From contig JAKSOY010000176.1 of NCBI GenBank assembly GCA_024405255.1, forward strand, positions 1 to 9,421: DNA of 9,421 bases. Direction: 5' to 3'. Positions 6,922 through 9,421 of this stretch are shown here, piece by piece. The notes under the pieces were generated by a model. It ran no database searches, was not told where the DNA came from, and saw only the letters and a list, made by a program, of their open reading frames with translations. The stretch's first letter is position 1. Each line of letters starts with the position of its first letter. A program made the translations under genes and the position numbers. Source of the DNA: Kiritimatiellia bacterium. GTDB taxonomy: Bacteria; Verrucomicrobiota; Kiritimatiellia; RFP12; UBA1067.

Positions 6922-9231
6922 TCATTCAAATTCAGACTCGGGCACGGTCACGGGCGCAAAAAGTTCCTGTCCGTCGAGTTTCACCGCGATCGTATCGCCA
7001 CGACAGGTGATTTCAACCGTATGCCAGACATCGCGCGTAAGCTGTCCCTTGCGTTCGGCCCAGATCCGCTGACCTGCCGTACCGCCGAATCCGCGCGTGT
7101 CGATCGCATGTTTCGTATTCGACCAACCACCGAGGTTCACCATAATGAAACGGTTCTCGCTCTCGCGGCGAACTTCGAAGACACTGCCCTCCAGCCCCGA
7201 CAAGCAACGGGTCTGATAGCGAATCACGCAGTCACTCCAGGCCGGACCACCAAAGACAAGTTCAGTCTCGCAGGCTTTCGCATTCGACTGTCTCAGAACG
7301 CCCTCGTTCAACGTCCACTTCGCCTCGCGACCACAGAGCGATTGCGCCGGATCGGGCAATCCCTTCCACAACACAGTCCCCTCCAACGACGTGATCACCA
7401 AGTCGCGGAACTCAACCTCCGTATTCCATGTACGAAATGCATACGAACCATACTGCTTGCCGTCACGTTTCCACACGGCAGAATACCCGCCTTTTTCCAA
7501 ACGATCGCGATAGGGCACATTGATGTCGCCATAAGCGCCCTCCCACGTGTAGACAGTCGGTCCACGCTGGTAGGCCACGCGTCCGCGGCAGGCACTGACG
7601 CGCGGATCGGCAACGACCTTCTGAAGCGGCATCTGCAATGTCCACGTATAATCGGCCGAAGAGGAAGACGTCGCGATCGGTTTCAGCACGCGATACCCAT
7701 GCGGAACCTCCGGCGAAACCTGGTACAATGCGGATTCCGCGCGGTTCGGGAAACGTACGCTAACCGCGAAGTCCGGCGAAGGCGACACGGTCAAATTGAA
7801 GCGATTGCCGTTCGGATAATCGGTCACCATCTTTGCATGATAGGTCCGACCGTTCAGGACCACGTCACTTTCGCAATTCATGAAATGGTCGACGAAAAGC
7901 GTCTTCCCGTCACGCGAGAAGGTGTACATCGTGTCCTTGAGCGCCAAGAGCGTTCGAGGGATGTTGCCGATGCAGCACGGACAACCATGCCACGGGTAGT
8001 GGCGTTCGCGTCCGTTCGGCGGATTACGATAGAGGAAGTTACGACCGTCATTCGAAATCGAACCGAGAACCAGATTGTACAGAAGGCGTTCGCGCACATC
8101 TTCCGTACGGTTGTCACCGCCACCGACGGTACGCAGTTCCGTACACCAAAAGCTCATTCCGCACGACGCACAGGCTTCACAATAACCGTTCAGCGTCAGA
8201 TCGTAGTCAGGACCGAAAGCTTCGCCATATTCGCTCGCTCCGACACCGCCGGTAATGTATTCCTTTTTATCAATGGCATTCGCGAAAATCCGTTCAGCCG
8301 CGAGTCCAAGCTTCGTATCGTTCAAACGGCTTGCGATTCCCGCCATGGCCGTGTAGAAATAAGTCGCGCGAACGGCATGTCCCGTCGCCTCGGACATTTC
8401 CTCTGCAGGACGCTCGCTCTGATTGTAGGACGGTTTGAAATGATGAACGCCCTTACCCGTCGAATGCTGGTGACGAACGAAGTACTGGGCCAGCTTTGCA
8501 TATTTCTGTCCCGATCCCTTTCCGTTCCATTTCTCGCAGGCATCGGCCAAACGCAAGAAGGCATATTCGATTCCGGGGTGTCCATTCGTCCAAGTCCGCT
8601 TTGGTGCCGGGCCGAATGTCGCATCAAGCAGATCGGCGCAACGAATCGCCGCGTCAAACAAACGACGATCCTTGCCACGCGTCATTCGAATGTGGGCAAC
8701 ACCCATTTCAATGAAATAGCCCATCACATAAAATTCGTGATTGGCGGCGTTACTGAAATGAGGAAGCCTCTTCAACGCATGAAAAGAATGGATATAACCA
8801 TCCTTCTCCTGAGCTGCGAGAAAGATCGGAATCCATTCCTCGAGTTTGGCTCTTAGAAATTGATTTGTCTTGCGCCACTGTTCGTCTTGACCGGGATCGA
8901 TTTCCAATGCCAGGCAAATCGATTCAACCGTATTATAAGGATAGGCGTCGCTCCAAGGGCATCCTTTGAATTTCACCGAAGGTTTTTTGCCGACATTGAT
9001 CTCTGCCGTCGCGACAAGGTTCAACATCTCCTCGCCTCGACCGCCCTTTTCCATCTGGCGAATGCAATGCGGAATCCATTCCACGGCGAGTTTACGAAAC
9101 TCGCCACGCCAAAAGCCATTGACCTTGACATCCAACTGCGGCACGTGGTCGACCACGCGCACATCTTGTGAAAAGCCGAAAAGACTCGCGACACAGGCGA
9201 GACCGAAAATGGCGATACTTTTCTTTAGCAT
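6922..9231 (-). CDS. Secreted DUF1680/GH127-superfamily glycoside hydrolase (beta-L-arabinofuranosidase-like)
   Basis: 769 residues. Signal peptide 1-21 (Lys3, Lys4, hydrophobic core). Residues about 30-430 form the (alpha/alpha)6 barrel. By analogy with the characterised GH127 arabinofuranosidase, Glu337 (GEAFGPDYDL) is the general acid/base, Glu352 and Cys354 (YCEAC) and Cys420 are zinc ligands, and Cys419 of CPCCIGN (417-423) is the nucleophile. Residues about 430-600 are the beta-sandwich (QRGPTVYTWE at 555-564). Residues about 595-769 look like a concanavalin/DUF1080-type lectin-like module that ends abruptly. The superfamily also includes other sugar specificities, so arabinose is only the first guess. 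It is the first gene of the operon, preceded by a promoter (9286-9258) and GAAAGG 6 bases before the ATG. The 38-bp gap to the CotH gene implies co-transcription. Confidence 0.88.
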   Translation of the reverse strand: MLKKSIAIFGLACVASLFGFSQDVRVVDHVPQLDVKVNGFWRGEFRKLAVEWIPHCIRQMEKGGRGEEMLNLVATAEINVGKKPSVKFKGCPWSDAYPYNTVESICLALEIDPGQDEQWRKTNQFLRAKLEEWIPIFLAAQEKDGYIHSFHALKRLPHFSNAANHEFYVMGYFIEMGVAHIRMTRGKDRRLFDAAIRCADLLDATFGPAPKRTWTNGHPGIEYAFLRLADACEKWNGKGSGQKYAKLAQYFVRHQHSTGKGVHHFKPSYNQSERPAEEMSEATGHAVRATYFYTAMAGIASRLNDTKLGLAAERIFANAIDKKEYITGGVGASEYGEAFGPDYDLTLNGYCEACASCGMSFWCTELRTVGGGDNRTEDVRERLLYNLVLGSISNDGRNFLYRNPPNGRERHYPWHGCPCCIGNIPRTLLALKDTMYTFSRDGKTLFVDHFMNCESDVVLNGRTYHAKMVTDYPNGNRFNLTVSPSPDFAVSVRFPNRAESALYQVSPEVPHGYRVLKPIATSSSSADYTWTLQMPLQKVVADPRVSACRGRVAYQRGPTVYTWEGAYGDINVPYRDRLEKGGYSAVWKRDGKQYGSYAFRTWNTEVEFRDLVITSLEGTVLWKGLPDPAQSLCGREAKWTLNEGVLRQSNAKACETELVFGGPAWSDCVIRYQTRCLSGLEGSVFEVRRESENRFIMVNLGGWSNTKHAIDTRGFGGTAGQRIWAERKGQLTRDVWHTVEITCRGDTIAVKLDGQELFAPVTVPESEFE

Positions 9232-9237
9232 TTTAAA

Positions 9238-9252
9238 CCTTTCTTCGAAAGG
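9238..9252 (-). promoter_or_regulatory. 5' leader hairpin containing the ribosome binding site of the glycosidase gene
   Basis: The leader reads CCTTTC-GAA-GAAAGG, a perfect 6-bp stem with a 3-base loop. The right arm GAAAGG is also the Shine-Dalgarno, 6 bases from the ATG at 9231. With the predicted start site the stem would lie at the very 5' end of the mRNA, where it could protect the transcript or dampen initiation. The stem is short, so its stability in vivo is uncertain. Confidence 0.5.
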
Positions 9253-9257
9253 CTACT

Positions 9258-9286
9258 ATTATCGCAAAATGGCAGGGAATAATCAA
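9258..9286 (-). promoter_or_regulatory. Sigma70-type promoter of the operon
   Basis: On the minus strand TTGATT (9286-9281) is followed by exactly 17 bases and then GATAAT (9263-9258), giving 4/6 and 5/6 matches to the -35 and -10 consensus. Transcription would begin near 9254-9250, leaving a leader of only about 20-23 bases before the ATG at 9231. It is the only convincing promoter seen in front of any gene in the window. It sits directly beside the last G-run repeat. Base matching only; the start site is inferred. Confidence 0.72.
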
Positions 9287-9296
9287 GCCGAAACGA

Positions 9297-9421
9297 GGGG
9301 GGGGTAGTAGCACGACGTATAGGCGCGGCGCCGCCGCTGCAGGGGGGGGTAGTAGCACGACGTGTAGGCGCCAGGCGCCGCCGCCGCGGGGGGGGGGGGA
9401 GCAGCACGCCGTGTAGGCGCG
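9297..9421. repeat. GC-rich tandem repeat with long G runs, three units (third cut by window edge)
   Basis: Plus-strand units are 9297-9341 (45 bp), 9342-9387 (46 bp) and 9388-9421 (incomplete). Each has a G run (8, 8 and 12 bases), then TAGTAGCACGACGTGTAGG or a close variant, then GC-rich palindromic sequence (GGCGCC twice in unit 2, GCGGCGCCGC in unit 1). Unit 1 differs from unit 2 in the core by one base (CGTAT for CGTGT) and unit 3 by several (AGCAGCACGCCGTG). The CACG-N-CGTG inverted repeat is intact in units 2 and 3. The composition is far more GC-rich than the adjoining genes and promoter. No recognised gene occupies the block, though see the findings for a possible reading frame. Confidence 0.85.

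Noticed and set aside
7021..8856. Long plus-strand open frame (611 codons) opposite the glycosidase gene
   Set aside because: Same reasoning: it mirrors the glycosidase coding frame, has Arg-rich low-quality composition, and no ribosome binding site or domain was seen.
9190..9231. Lipoprotein signal in the glycosidase (Cys13 in FGLAC)
   Set aside because: The -3 residue is Gly rather than Leu or similar and the stretch before Cys13 is too short; a standard signal peptide ending near residue 21 fits better.
9297..9421. CRISPR array
   Set aside because: The units are directly adjacent, the similarity runs through the whole unit, and there are no unique spacers; no cas gene is nearby.

Overview
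The window holds one block of five genes, all on the minus strand and transcribed from the right edge to the left. The mix suggests a Verrucomicrobiota/Kiritimatiellota-type bacterium or a close PVC-group relative, possibly from a gut or other polysaccharide-rich habitat. The grounds are moderately high GC, a large secreted CotH protein with lamin-tail and chitobiase-C-terminal-like domains, a Gfo/Idh/MocA oxidoreductase with a twin-arginine-like leader, and a DUF6807 protein. This is inferred from gene style; no marker gene is present.

Layout in transcription order: (1) 9421-9297, GC-rich tandem repeats of about 45 bp with long G runs; (2) 9286-9232, a good sigma70-type promoter and a 5' leader whose hairpin includes the Shine-Dalgarno; (3) 9231-6922, a secreted DUF1680/GH127-superfamily glycosidase with a C-terminal lectin-like module; (4) 6883-2654, a 1409-residue secreted multidomain CotH-family protein; (5) 2630-1305, an exported Gfo/Idh/MocA dehydrogenase; (6) 1318-524, a DUF6807 ('PmoA-like') protein overlapping the previous gene by 14 bp; (7) 522-1, the first 174 codons of a secreted, probably beta-propeller protein that runs off the left edge. 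Gaps between genes are 38 bp, 23 bp, -14 bp and 1 bp, so a single operon driven from about position 9255 is likely. No terminator is visible and no internal promoter was recognised.

Functionally it looks like a cell-envelope or periplasmic carbohydrate-processing operon. All five products start with a signal peptide or export-like leader. A thiol/zinc glycosidase of the arabinofuranosidase superfamily is paired with a sugar-oxidising dehydrogenase and a DUF6807 protein, recalling oxidative (keto-sugar) glycan breakdown. The CotH protein is the outlier: a predicted secreted kinase-fold protein in a sugar operon. The substrate cannot be read from the sequence. Long open frames on the plus strand are antisense shadows of these genes.
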